NCBI GenBank assembly: GCA_965248815.1
Contig: CBDFKK010000005.1
Coordinates: forward strand, 1-64,000
Direction: 5' to 3'
Origin: CBDFKK01 sp965248815
GTDB taxonomy: Bacteria > Pseudomonadota > Alphaproteobacteria > SMXP01
DNA: 64,000 nucleotides
The translations under genes and the position numbers were made by a program. This document shows, one piece after another, positions 32,736 to 40,595 of this stretch. How positions within the stretch are numbered: position 1 is the stretch's first letter; the number at the start of each line of letters is the position of its first letter. A model generated the notes under the pieces. That model was not told the origin of the DNA. It did no database searches and saw nothing but the letters and a program-made list of their open reading frames with translations.

Positions 32736-34880
32736 ATGACGAGTGTGACTTCTGTCGGTCTAACCGGCACAAATAGTCTCGACAGTCTGATTGGCGGCAC
32801 CAAATGGGGTGGCGCGGTCGGCACTGGTCTAACTATCTCTTACAGCTTCTCAGATATGCTGACGGCTTGGGGTTCGTCCTACAGCTCGTCCAATGAATAT
32901 AATGTCGGCTTTCGTGAATTCACATCGAGCGAAAAAGATGGCGCTACTTTAGCGCTCCAAGCTTGGTCAAACGTTGCAAACATTGCGTTTGAAGAAACAT
33001 TCAACGACAACGTCAATCCTCTCAACGGCGACATGCGCTTTAGCGTCTGGAACGATCCCGACTCCGATGTTGCAGGCCACGCTTATTTCCCTGGCAGTTA
33101 CGCCGCGGCTGGCGACGTATGGTTGAACAGCGATTGGTTCAGCGGAAGTGATGATATGTCGCCAGGGTCGTGGCGGTTTGAAACGCTTCTTCACGAAATC
33201 GGCCATGCCTTGGGATTAGATCATCCCCATGACGGTCTAGTTGCCGATCCTGAGAATGATTGGCTTGGCGTCTCCGTCATGTCGTATCGAACATTTGAAG
33301 GTGCAGACTTCAGTTCGAATTGGTCGTCACGCTCAGCCACCACGCCGATGCTCAACGACATCGCTGCATTGCAACACATTTATGGTGCCAACAACGACTA
33401 CAACCAAGACGACACGACCTACAGCTGGACGACCGGACAGGAGATTCTCGAAACCCTTTGGGACGGCGGCGGTACCGACACGATCGATTGGTCAAATCAG
33501 TCAAGCGAAGCACTCATCAATCTCAACGAGGGCGCGTGGAGCGAGTTAGGCCCCTCGTATACGGTTGGGGATGCGTCGACGCCAGCTACAGAAGAGACGC
33601 GGACTTTGGCGGTCGCCTATGGAGCGGTTATTGAAAACGCAATTGGCGGGGTCGGCCAGGATGAGATCATAGGTAATGACGCCGCAAATGTCTTGTCCGG
33701 TAAGAACGGCAACGATTCTCTTACCGGTGGTGCCGGGAACGATACGCTTGTCGGCGGCAAAGGTCATGACTCAATGGCGGGTGGAAGTGGATCTGACGTC
33801 TTTGAATTCGATTTCAACAGCGGCGAAGACGTTATTGAAGATTTTGCCGCCAACGACAAGTTGAAGATCGACTCCCTCGGCGTGTACGAAACCGCAAACG
33901 AAGCTCTAGCCGCCGTTTCATACGAAGGCGGAAATGCCACCGTCAACCTCGGTGGTGGAAACAGCGTTACGCTTACAGGCGTGGCATCCGGAACATTAAC
34001 TGCTGGCAATTTCATCAGCTTTACTATTGGCAATGATGACGACGATTGGCTCGTTGGCGGCGGCGATGACGAAGTGTTCGACGGCAACTTGGGTGATGAC
34101 ACCCTGTCGGGTGGCGGCGGCGACGATACGATCTCGGGCGGCGCTGGAAACGACAGCCTGCTAGGAAATGGTGGTAACGATTTCCTATTTGGCGGCGACG
34201 GAACCGACACGTTAAATGGCGGTTTTGGAGACGATATTGCGCACGGTGGCGCCGGCAACGACACGGTTGTTGGATTTGCGGGCAACGATAAAATTTACGG
34301 CGACAATGGCGTCGATATTATTTTTGGTGGCGTCGGCAACGATACGTTGCGCGGCGGAAATCAGCTCGATGTTTTGTTCGGCGGCGACGGCAATGACACT
34401 CTCATTGGCGGCGGATTGTTCGACCAATTGTGGGGCGGCGACGGAGACGATTATCTCGACGGCGGTGCTCTCGGCGACTTGCTCGTCGGTAACGGCGGCA
34501 ACGATACCCTAAATGGCGGCGGTGGCCGCGATGATTTGATGGGAAATGGTGGCGCCGATGACTTGTCCGGCGGCGGAGGCGACGACACGCTCAATGGCGG
34601 AATGGGCTGGGATACGATTGCCGGCGGAGACGGCGACGATGTGCTGACTGGTTTAAACGGCAGTGACAAATTCGTCTTCGACTCCGATGACGGCACCAAC
34701 GTCATTAGCGATTTCGTAGACGGCATCGATATTATCGAGATCGGAGACGGCCTGACTTTCACAGACGTCAGTCTCACACAAGTCGGGAACGATCTGGATC
34801 TATCGTTTGGCTCGACCACCGTGCGCCTCCTCGGCGTCTCGGAGAACGATATCGACGCCGGGGACTTCCTGTTTAGCTAA
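32736..34880 (+). CDS. Serralysin-like RTX metalloprotease 1 (M10)
   Basis: A 714-residue secreted zinc protease. There is no signal peptide, as usual for type I-secreted RTX proteins. The catalytic motif HEIGHALGLDHP is at about residue 153, followed by the Met-turn VMSYRTF with its Tyr. After about residue 300 come calcium-binding nonapeptide repeats (GGxGNDxLx type, e.g. GGAGNDTLVGG), in two blocks separated by a beta-type insert, then a C-terminal DFLFS-like end typical of RTX secretion signals. AGGCGG lies 7 nt before the ATG. A close relative follows 228 bp downstream. The matching ABC exporter is not in the window. Confidence 0.92.
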   Translation: MTSVTSVGLTGTNSLDSLIGGTKWGGAVGTGLTISYSFSDMLTAWGSSYSSSNEYNVGFREFTSSEKDGATLALQAWSNVANIAFEETFNDNVNPLNGDMRFSVWNDPDSDVAGHAYFPGSYAAAGDVWLNSDWFSGSDDMSPGSWRFETLLHEIGHALGLDHPHDGLVADPENDWLGVSVMSYRTFEGADFSSNWSSRSATTPMLNDIAALQHIYGANNDYNQDDTTYSWTTGQEILETLWDGGGTDTIDWSNQSSEALINLNEGAWSELGPSYTVGDASTPATEETRTLAVAYGAVIENAIGGVGQDEIIGNDAANVLSGKNGNDSLTGGAGNDTLVGGKGHDSMAGGSGSDVFEFDFNSGEDVIEDFAANDKLKIDSLGVYETANEALAAVSYEGGNATVNLGGGNSVTLTGVASGTLTAGNFISFTIGNDDDDWLVGGGDDEVFDGNLGDDTLSGGGGDDTISGGAGNDSLLGNGGNDFLFGGDGTDTLNGGFGDDIAHGGAGNDTVVGFAGNDKIYGDNGVDIIFGGVGNDTLRGGNQLDVLFGGDGNDTLIGGGLFDQLWGGDGDDYLDGGALGDLLVGNGGNDTLNGGGGRDDLMGNGGADDLSGGGGDDTLNGGMGWDTIAGGDGDDVLTGLNGSDKFVFDSDDGTNVISDFVDGIDIIEIGDGLTFTDVSLTQVGNDLDLSFGSTTVRLLGVSENDIDAGDFLFS

Positions 34881-35108
34881 ACGGCCGGACTCGCAACCCG
34901 CGACGTCAATACAATTCGTGAACACGCTGCCCGCCCGCGCCCCTCCGGGGCCGAAAACATGATCTTGCGTTCAACTTTAGGGCGAGAGATTGCGGCCTCC
35001 TGAATATGCCTTGACCACAAATGCTCTACAGGGAATAAAGGTTTGGCGGCCAAACTGAGCAGTTGATGCGGCGGTCCTGACGATCCCCCGTTGACGAGTT
35101 GTAACTGT

Positions 35109-37631
35109 ATGCCAAGTCCTCCGACCAGTTTTTATGGGCTGACGGGCGGAAACGCCATCGATGGTTTGCTTGGCTTGATCAAATGGGGCGGATCCGTCGG
35201 CACGGGCATCGGACTGACTTACGCATTTCCGGACGGCTCAACGTCCTGGGTTGCGGGTTATGGTTCGGACGACGAACCGAACAACGGCTTTCAATCTCTT
35301 AATACCAACGAGGAATCCGTAGCGGCAGCATCTCTGCAAGTCTGGGCCAATGTCGCCAACCTCACGTTCGCCGAAGTTAACAATCACAATCTGAGCCCAT
35401 TCAACGGCGACATCCGCTTCAGTATTTGGAACGATTCGAGTTCGACCACGGTCGCACATGCCTATTTTCCCAGCCAAAGTTCAGTAGGTGGTGATGTTTG
35501 GCTGAATAGCGATTGGTATCGTCCACCGGAAGATCTCGACCCTGGCACATTCCTAAACTTTGTCTTCATGCATGAGATCGGTCACGCCCTAGGATTCGAG
35601 CATCCTGAGGAAGGTCCGATCGTGGCGTCGTCACAAAATGATTGGATGGGCGTGACCGTCATGTCCAATCGGACGTTTGAAGGCGGTGCATTGGTCTCAA
35701 GCAACGCGACCCGTTATCCCACGACACCAATGATGAACGACATCGCCGCCGTTCAGTATGTCTATGGCGCCAATACCAGCTACAATTCCGGCAATACGAC
35801 GTATAGCTGGAGTTCCAATCCAAGCCTTTTGGAAACCATCTGGGACGGCGGCGGCACTGACACCATCGATTGGTCCAATCAAACGTCCAATGCGGTCATC
35901 GATCTCAACGAAGGCGCTTGGAGCGAGCTGGGTCAATCATATCTCGTAGGTAATGGCGCTCCCAGCATTCCCGAGTCCAGAACCGTCGCAATAGCCTTCG
36001 GCGCTGTGATCGAGAACGCCAAAGGTGGCAGCGGCAACGATAAAATTACAGGTAACGCTGTTGCCAACAAGCTGGAAGGCTTGGCCGGTAGTGACACTCT
36101 CAACGGGGGAAACGGCAGCGATAGGCTTATCGGTGGTACCGGAAACGATACGCTGGTTGGGGGCGCGAGCAACGATATCTTCGAATTCGGCCAAGGTGAA
36201 GGCGACGACGAAGTTCAGGATTTTCTTTCGGGCGATCAGTTGCATGTTACCGACAACATTTTTGCCAGTGCCGCCCAGGCTTTGGCTGCGACGAGCTATG
36301 CCGGCGGCAACGCCATAATAGATCTTGGCGGCGGCAATCAGGTGACGTTGATCGGGATTGCGCCCGGCTCGCTGACAGCGAGTGCCTTTACCGATTTCAA
36401 TATGGGTGACAGCGGCAACAACTCTATTGTCGGTAGCGCGGGAGCCGATTCGCTCTCCGGTTTGGGCGGCAACGACACGCTGGTCGGTCTGGGCGGTGAC
36501 GATACCCTTTTGGGCGGCTCCGGTTTCGATCTTTTGTTCGGCGACGATGATGCCGACTCGCTCGTCGGCGGCACGTTCCCAGATACGATAAATGGCGGTA
36601 GCGGCAACGATACAATTTCCGGAGGCGCCGGCGGCGATCTCATCACAGCCAATGGCGGCAACGACAGTATTGACGGCGGCGGTCCCGATACCATTATTGG
36701 CGGCAGCGGTAATGATACGGTCGAAGGCTTCAATGGCAACGACAGCATCGTAGGCGATGGCGGGATTGACATCCTCTATGGTGAGCTGGGCAACGATACG
36801 CTCTATGGCGGTGACGACCTCGATGTGTTGTTCGGCGGCGGCGGCAATGACGTGTTGTTTGGTCAAGGGACCAACGACTATATCGAAGGCAATGGCGGCA
36901 ACGACTCTCTGGTTGGTGGCGACTCAAACGACACGCTTAAAGGCGGCAACGGCAATGACACGGTCGAAGGCAATAGCGGCAACGACACAATTGAGGGCAA
37001 CGCGGGGGATGACTCGCTGGTCGGCGCCACTGGCGCAGACGTTTTAGTAGGTGACACCGGAAATGACACGCTTTCAGGAGGCGCCGCTGCCGACATTCTG
37101 GTCGGCATGGGCCAACACGATTCCATCGACGGCGGTGGGGGTAACGATCTCATCTTCTTAGGTTACGGGACGGATACCGCCTCTGGTGGCAATGGCAACG
37201 ACTCGATTTGGGGACTCAACGGCACCGACAGCATCGATGGCAACGCCGGCATCGACATTCTGAGAGGCGAACAAGGCAACGATACGCTGAACGGTGGCAC
37301 CAATCTCGACGTGCTGTTCGGCGGTACGCAGAACGATGTGCTGAACGGCGGATCGGGCATGGATTTCCTGTTTGGAGAGAATGGCAACGATACCCTGACA
37401 GGCAATGGTGGCGCCGATCATTTTATTTTCGATGGCGCCGATGGCAGCGACACCATTACCGACTTTGCAAACGGTACGGACTTCATCGAGATTCCGAGCG
37501 CCTTTACGTTTGCAAGCGTCACCGAGCAGCAGGTTGGTAGCGACGTCGTCCTGTCATTCGGTAGCACCACCATTACGGTGCTCAATACATCAACCACCGA
37601 AATCAATGCCGGCGACTTCCTCTTTTTCTAG
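35109..37631 (+). CDS. Serralysin-like RTX metalloprotease 2 (M10)
   Basis: An 840-residue paralogue of the preceding protease. The zinc site HEIGHALGFEHP is at about residue 155. The Met-turn reads VMSNRTF, with Asn in place of the Tyr that normally acts as the fifth zinc ligand in serralysins. The RTX part is longer than in protease 1, with extra nonapeptide blocks, and the end DFLFF matches the DFLFS of protease 1. I chose the ATG at 35109; a TTG 18 bp upstream is less likely. Together the pair reads as a tandem duplication with later divergence. Confidence 0.9.
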   Translation: MPSPPTSFYGLTGGNAIDGLLGLIKWGGSVGTGIGLTYAFPDGSTSWVAGYGSDDEPNNGFQSLNTNEESVAAASLQVWANVANLTFAEVNNHNLSPFNGDIRFSIWNDSSSTTVAHAYFPSQSSVGGDVWLNSDWYRPPEDLDPGTFLNFVFMHEIGHALGFEHPEEGPIVASSQNDWMGVTVMSNRTFEGGALVSSNATRYPTTPMMNDIAAVQYVYGANTSYNSGNTTYSWSSNPSLLETIWDGGGTDTIDWSNQTSNAVIDLNEGAWSELGQSYLVGNGAPSIPESRTVAIAFGAVIENAKGGSGNDKITGNAVANKLEGLAGSDTLNGGNGSDRLIGGTGNDTLVGGASNDIFEFGQGEGDDEVQDFLSGDQLHVTDNIFASAAQALAATSYAGGNAIIDLGGGNQVTLIGIAPGSLTASAFTDFNMGDSGNNSIVGSAGADSLSGLGGNDTLVGLGGDDTLLGGSGFDLLFGDDDADSLVGGTFPDTINGGSGNDTISGGAGGDLITANGGNDSIDGGGPDTIIGGSGNDTVEGFNGNDSIVGDGGIDILYGELGNDTLYGGDDLDVLFGGGGNDVLFGQGTNDYIEGNGGNDSLVGGDSNDTLKGGNGNDTVEGNSGNDTIEGNAGDDSLVGATGADVLVGDTGNDTLSGGAAADILVGMGQHDSIDGGGGNDLIFLGYGTDTASGGNGNDSIWGLNGTDSIDGNAGIDILRGEQGNDTLNGGTNLDVLFGGTQNDVLNGGSGMDFLFGENGNDTLTGNGGADHFIFDGADGSDTITDFANGTDFIEIPSAFTFASVTEQQVGSDVVLSFGSTTITVLNTSTTEINAGDFLFF

Positions 37632-37994
37632 CGCAGACACGACGACGAATCGCTGAGTTTCGATTTCCCTTTTCCAACCACCATCGATCTTAAAGCCGAT
37701 CCGATTCGCTTCACGGCCAACAAGTTGGGGACTTGGAATATTGGCCGTATACGAATCAAACAACGTTTTGCGATGCCTATTCTGCGATTCGACTCAGGCA
37801 AATCGATGAATGATCCGATTCGAATCACTTGGGGAAAGAATTTTTCTCAGGAAAGGCGTCTACGGATGAAATAAATACGGCGGGGTTTCAATAATGAGTC
37901 AAAAATTATCTATTCCGTTAACCATGTGTTAACCCCCGTAAATCAATCTTTACGTGTCTTCCCTTGAAGACACCCCACCATTTACCCAACGACT
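37632..37994. other. Intergenic region after RTX protease 2
   Basis: About 360 bp without a convincing gene. GATCCGATTCG occurs twice (near 37699 and 37815). The paired hairpins start at its right end. Confidence 0.45.
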
Positions 37995-38052
37995 GGGGCC
38001 ACATTTCCCATGTGGCCCCTTTGGCCACATTTCCCATGTGGCCCCTTTTTTT
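37995..38052 (+). terminator. Tandem hairpins with T7 tract
   Basis: Two copies of the same 26-bp unit. The first forms a 10-bp stem GGGGCCACAT/ATGTGGCCCC with loop TTCCC. The second has an 8-bp stem of the same sequence and is followed by CC and seven T's. Reading left to right, it looks like a strong terminator, 364 bp after the protease stop and just before the end of the convergent membrane-protein gene. Confidence 0.7.
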
Positions 38053-38074
38053 GATTGGACCGCCTCGCCATTGA

Positions 38075-38317
38075 CTAGTCCTTGTCCAAATCGACTTGGA
38101 CTCTTCCTCGCTTCCGTTTGCCCCACCAAACTTCCAGGCGACGAATGCGAGCGGAGTCGGCGCTGAGAATGAGCAGCCCGAGGGGGACCATCCAAAAGCC
38201 GAGAATGGGAAGAAATCCGAGAATGCCCCCCGCGATCAAGAAGACGCCGAGTGCGAAGCGGACAATCCGGCTTCCGGGAAGCCGATAGGTCTTGTTCCCG
38301 AAACGGATGACCGCCAT
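38075..38317 (-). CDS. Small membrane protein
   Basis: An 80-residue protein with two hydrophobic helices separated by a glycine-proline turn: VRFALGVFLIAGGILGFLPI and LGFWMVPLGLLILSADSA. The C-terminus is strongly basic (RRLEVWWGKRKRGR), so it should face the cytoplasm. The pattern recurs in small hypothetical proteins of Alphaproteobacteria. No function known. It sits beside tRNA-Asn. Confidence 0.8.
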   Translation of the reverse strand: MAVIRFGNKTYRLPGSRIVRFALGVFLIAGGILGFLPILGFWMVPLGLLILSADSARIRRLEVWWGKRKRGRVQVDLDKD

Positions 38318-38465
38318 GTCCGTCCTTCGATCGCCTCTGGGTTTAACGGAATTAGACCTATGGGCTCACGGTCCTCCAGACAAGACTTAATCAGGGCTGG
38401 TTTCATTAACTCGGTTTTGGTATAGGGGCCCAAAGCGGGCGTTCGCGCGCCTAAAGGGTTTCTGA

Positions 38466-38541
38466 TCCCCTGTAGCTCAGTTGGTAGAGCAAGCGGCTGT
38501 TAACCGCTTTGTCGCTGGTTCGAGTCCGGCCGGGGGAGCCA
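38466..38541 (+). tRNA. tRNA-Asn (GTT)
   Basis: A 76-nt cloverleaf with acceptor stem TCCCCTG/CGGGGGA, D-arm GTAGCTCAGTTGGTAGAGC, anticodon arm GCGGCTGTTAACCGC giving GTT, TpsiC GTTCGAGTC, discriminator G and encoded CCA. Confidence 0.95.
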
Positions 38542-38549
38542 ATCAAAAC

Positions 38550-38584
38550 AAGGGGTTAGGCCAAAAGGCTTAGCCCCTTGTTCG
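38550..38584 (+). terminator. Terminator-like hairpin after tRNA-Asn
   Basis: CAAGGGG ... CCCCTTG pair around an inner stem (TTAGGCC/GGCTTAG, imperfect), followed by TTCGTTCGG. A similar arrangement follows the tRNA fragment at 57131. Confidence 0.6.
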
Positions 38585-38935
38585 TTCGGCGTCCCATATA
38601 GTTATCGGCGAGCTGGTATTGCAAACCTAACAATCGTTGATGGATGGAGCTTGTGCCCGTCAAAATGGGCAAGCAGGATCGACGAATAGGCGACCAAAGC
38701 AGATCAAGTGATGTGATGCGCGTGCTCTTATCGGGCAAAGGCTGAGGTGACGCTGCTACATTCAGAGCGCTGACCGGTGAAGCGGTGCTGTCATCCCAGA
38801 CGTTAACCGTTTCAGTTGTCCTTGTGGGTGTTCATTTGCATAGAGATTAGCAAGATTTCCCGGTTAAGTTGATATTAAAGCGCCAAAATTCAAACATTTT
38901 AGGAGCTAGGAAGCAGTTACTTCTGGCTATATTGA
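38585..38935. other. Intergenic region between tRNA-Asn and IS-B copy 2
   Basis: About 350 bp with no gene I can support on either strand. A short GCCCGTC/GATGGGC-like hairpin lies near 38655. It may be partly the remains of sequence removed beside the IS. Confidence 0.4.
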
Positions 38936-38995
38936 GAGGTGGTTCGGTTTGTTTGAACAACTTTCGGACTGCGGATAAGTGGATTTCAGCCCCTG

Positions 38996-39826
38996 TTATG
39001 CCGCGACCGGGATTGGTTGCAGCACGTTGAAGTAAGCCTGATCGGGTGTCTGGCGGTCAAGCGATGAATGCGGTCTCTTGGTGTTGTAAAAGACCAAATA
39101 TTTGCCGAGGGCGGCTCGGGCTTGTGGAACATTGCCATAGGCATGCAGATAGACCTCCTCGTATTTGACCGTGCGCCACAGCCGTTCAACAAAGACATTG
39201 TCCCGCCACGCTCCCTTGCCATCCATGCTGATGGCGATTTCAGCATCCTTCAGGATTTGTGTGAAAGCGATGGAGGTAAACTGCGAGCCCTGATCGGTGT
39301 TGAAGATGTCCGGCTTACCGTAACGGGCCAGTGCTTCTTCAACGGCTTCAATGCAAAAGTCTGCTTCCAGTGTGATAGAGAGCCGCCAGGACAGGACACG
39401 CCGGCTGAACCAGTCAACCACTGCGGCCAGATAAACAAAGCCCCGTGCCATTGGAATGTAGGTGATATCCATCGCCCAGACCTGATTGGGTTGGGTGACC
39501 GGCAGCTTACGCAACAGATAGGGATAGATTTTGTGGCCCGGTGCAGGCTTGGACGTGTTCGGGCGGCGATAAATAGCCTCAAGCCCCATACGCTTCATCA
39601 GTGTTGTGACGTGCAGGCGGCCAACCTTGTATCCTTCACCAAGCAATAGTCCCTGCAGCATCCTGCTGCCTGCAAAGGGATAGTCGAGATGCAATTCATC
39701 AATCCGGCGCATCAGTGCCAGATCACCGACCGATACGGGACGGGGCTGATAATAGACGCTGCCCCGGCTGATCTTGAGCGCCTTGGCCTGACGGCTGAGC
39801 GAGAGTTTATGTTTGCGGTCGATCAT
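38996..39826 (-). CDS. IS-B transposase OrfB (IS3 family, DDE), copy 2
   Basis: A 276-residue transposase. An IS3-type N-terminal region (HKLSLSRQAKALKISRGSVYY) precedes the rve core with the catalytic triad in AMDITYI, FNTDQGSQF and FVERLWRTVKYEE. The C-terminus ends with the conserved YNTKRPHSSLDRQTPDQAYF. The ATG overlaps the orfA stop as ATGA. Full-length protein is expected from -1 slippage at the TTTTTTA run in orfA. Intact and nearly identical to copies 3 and 4. Confidence 0.93.
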   Translation of the reverse strand: MIDRKHKLSLSRQAKALKISRGSVYYQPRPVSVGDLALMRRIDELHLDYPFAGSRMLQGLLLGEGYKVGRLHVTTLMKRMGLEAIYRRPNTSKPAPGHKIYPYLLRKLPVTQPNQVWAMDITYIPMARGFVYLAAVVDWFSRRVLSWRLSITLEADFCIEAVEEALARYGKPDIFNTDQGSQFTSIAFTQILKDAEIAISMDGKGAWRDNVFVERLWRTVKYEEVYLHAYGNVPQARAALGKYLVFYNTKRPHSSLDRQTPDQAYFNVLQPIPVAA

Positions 39827-40134
39827 TTTCTTGCGCTCGGCAATCCCGCCTTGGTGAGCGCATCGCCTAAAAAATCATTCTCAAGCGTCAGCTCCCCAAT
39901 CTTGGCATGGAGCCTCTTCACATCAACACGGGGTGCAGGCAGCGGTGATTTACCCTCCCGCCCAAAAACACCCGCTGCACCCTCAAGGAGCTGATCTTTC
40001 CATTGCTTGATCTGGTTAGGATGAACATCAAACTGCTGAGCGAGTTCTCCCAATGTCTGCTCACCGCGAACGGCCGCAAGGGCCACCTTCGACTTGAACG
40101 CAGGTGTATGATTGCGACGTGGTCGTCTTGCCAT
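39823..40134 (-). CDS. IS-B transposase OrfA, copy 2
   Basis: A 103-residue helix-turn-helix subunit starting after AGGAG. Same sequence as copy 4. The ATG is 17 codons downstream of the first possible in-frame start, which has no ribosome-binding site. Confidence 0.9.
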   Translation of the reverse strand: MARRPRRNHTPAFKSKVALAAVRGEQTLGELAQQFDVHPNQIKQWKDQLLEGAAGVFGREGKSPLPAPRVDVKRLHAKIGELTLENDFLGDALTKAGLPSARK

Positions 40135-40219
40135 AGTGGATCTCCTGTTGCCGGCGATCATGCCGCCTACAGGCCAAAATTCCACTTATCTCAACTGTGC
40201 AGATTTCCCGAGCCACCTC

Positions 40220-40274
40220 TTAAGAGCGACAGTGCGAGAGCGGTCGCCGAAAGCAGAACTGATTTAGAGTTCAT
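40220..40274 (-). pseudogene. Signal-peptide gene cut by IS-B copy 2
   Basis: ATG at 40274, preceded by AAGGTGAAT, opens MNSKSVLLSATALALSLL, a textbook signal peptide, and runs into the IS-B end after 18 codons. The frame stops inside the IS. No continuation is found on the other side of the element, so the rest of this exported protein was lost. It lies downstream of the PQQ dehydrogenase in the same direction. Confidence 0.6.
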
Positions 40275-40595
40275 ATTCACCTTGAAAAGTTAGTCCCCCT
40301 GCCGTGAAACGCAGAGCGAGGAGACGACAACCCGTGCGTTCTAGGTTGTGCGGAGACCATGTCTTGTTGCGCTCTATTGCGGAACTAGTAGATCGAACCA
40401 TATTCAGATCCAAATTTCACTGAAATTTCGTTAATCTCAGAAAGTGGCTTAGCTAGCGATATCGAGCCAGAAAAACTGCGCCTTCGATCCCAGCTATAGA
40501 ATCCGTTATTCCTAAATCTTATTGTCAGCTATGGTTTTTGAGCTGCCATCGTAAGCGGTGATAGACATTGTCCGCTTTCAGACTAACCTTCGGCT
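40275..40595. other. Intergenic region after PQQ dehydrogenase
   Basis: About 320 bp, AT-rich, with no supported gene. It presumably holds the promoter of the gene cut by IS-B at 40219. Confidence 0.45.

Larger units (their letters stand above)
38936..40219 (-). mobile_element. IS-B copy 2, complete
   Basis: A 1284-bp IS3-family element with terminal repeats GAGGTGGTTCGG and GAGGTGGCTCGG. orfA and orfB are intact. No 3-bp target duplication is seen (TGA on the left, TTA on the right), so one flank was probably changed after insertion. On the right it interrupts a gene that begins with a signal peptide. Confidence 0.93.

Noticed and set aside
35937..36866. Minus-strand open frame of about 300 codons inside RTX protease 2
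   Set aside because: Its repetitive Val/Ala/Ile pattern is the complement of the calcium-binding nonapeptide repeats; not a gene.
34050..37500. Dense short repeats resembling a CRISPR-like or minisatellite array
   Set aside because: The period is 27 bp, in frame with the proteases, and encodes GGxGxDxLx repeats; no spacers and no cas genes.
38556..38738. Minus-strand 60-codon frame after tRNA-Asn
   Set aside because: No ribosome-binding site, no recognisable content, overlaps the tRNA terminator hairpin.
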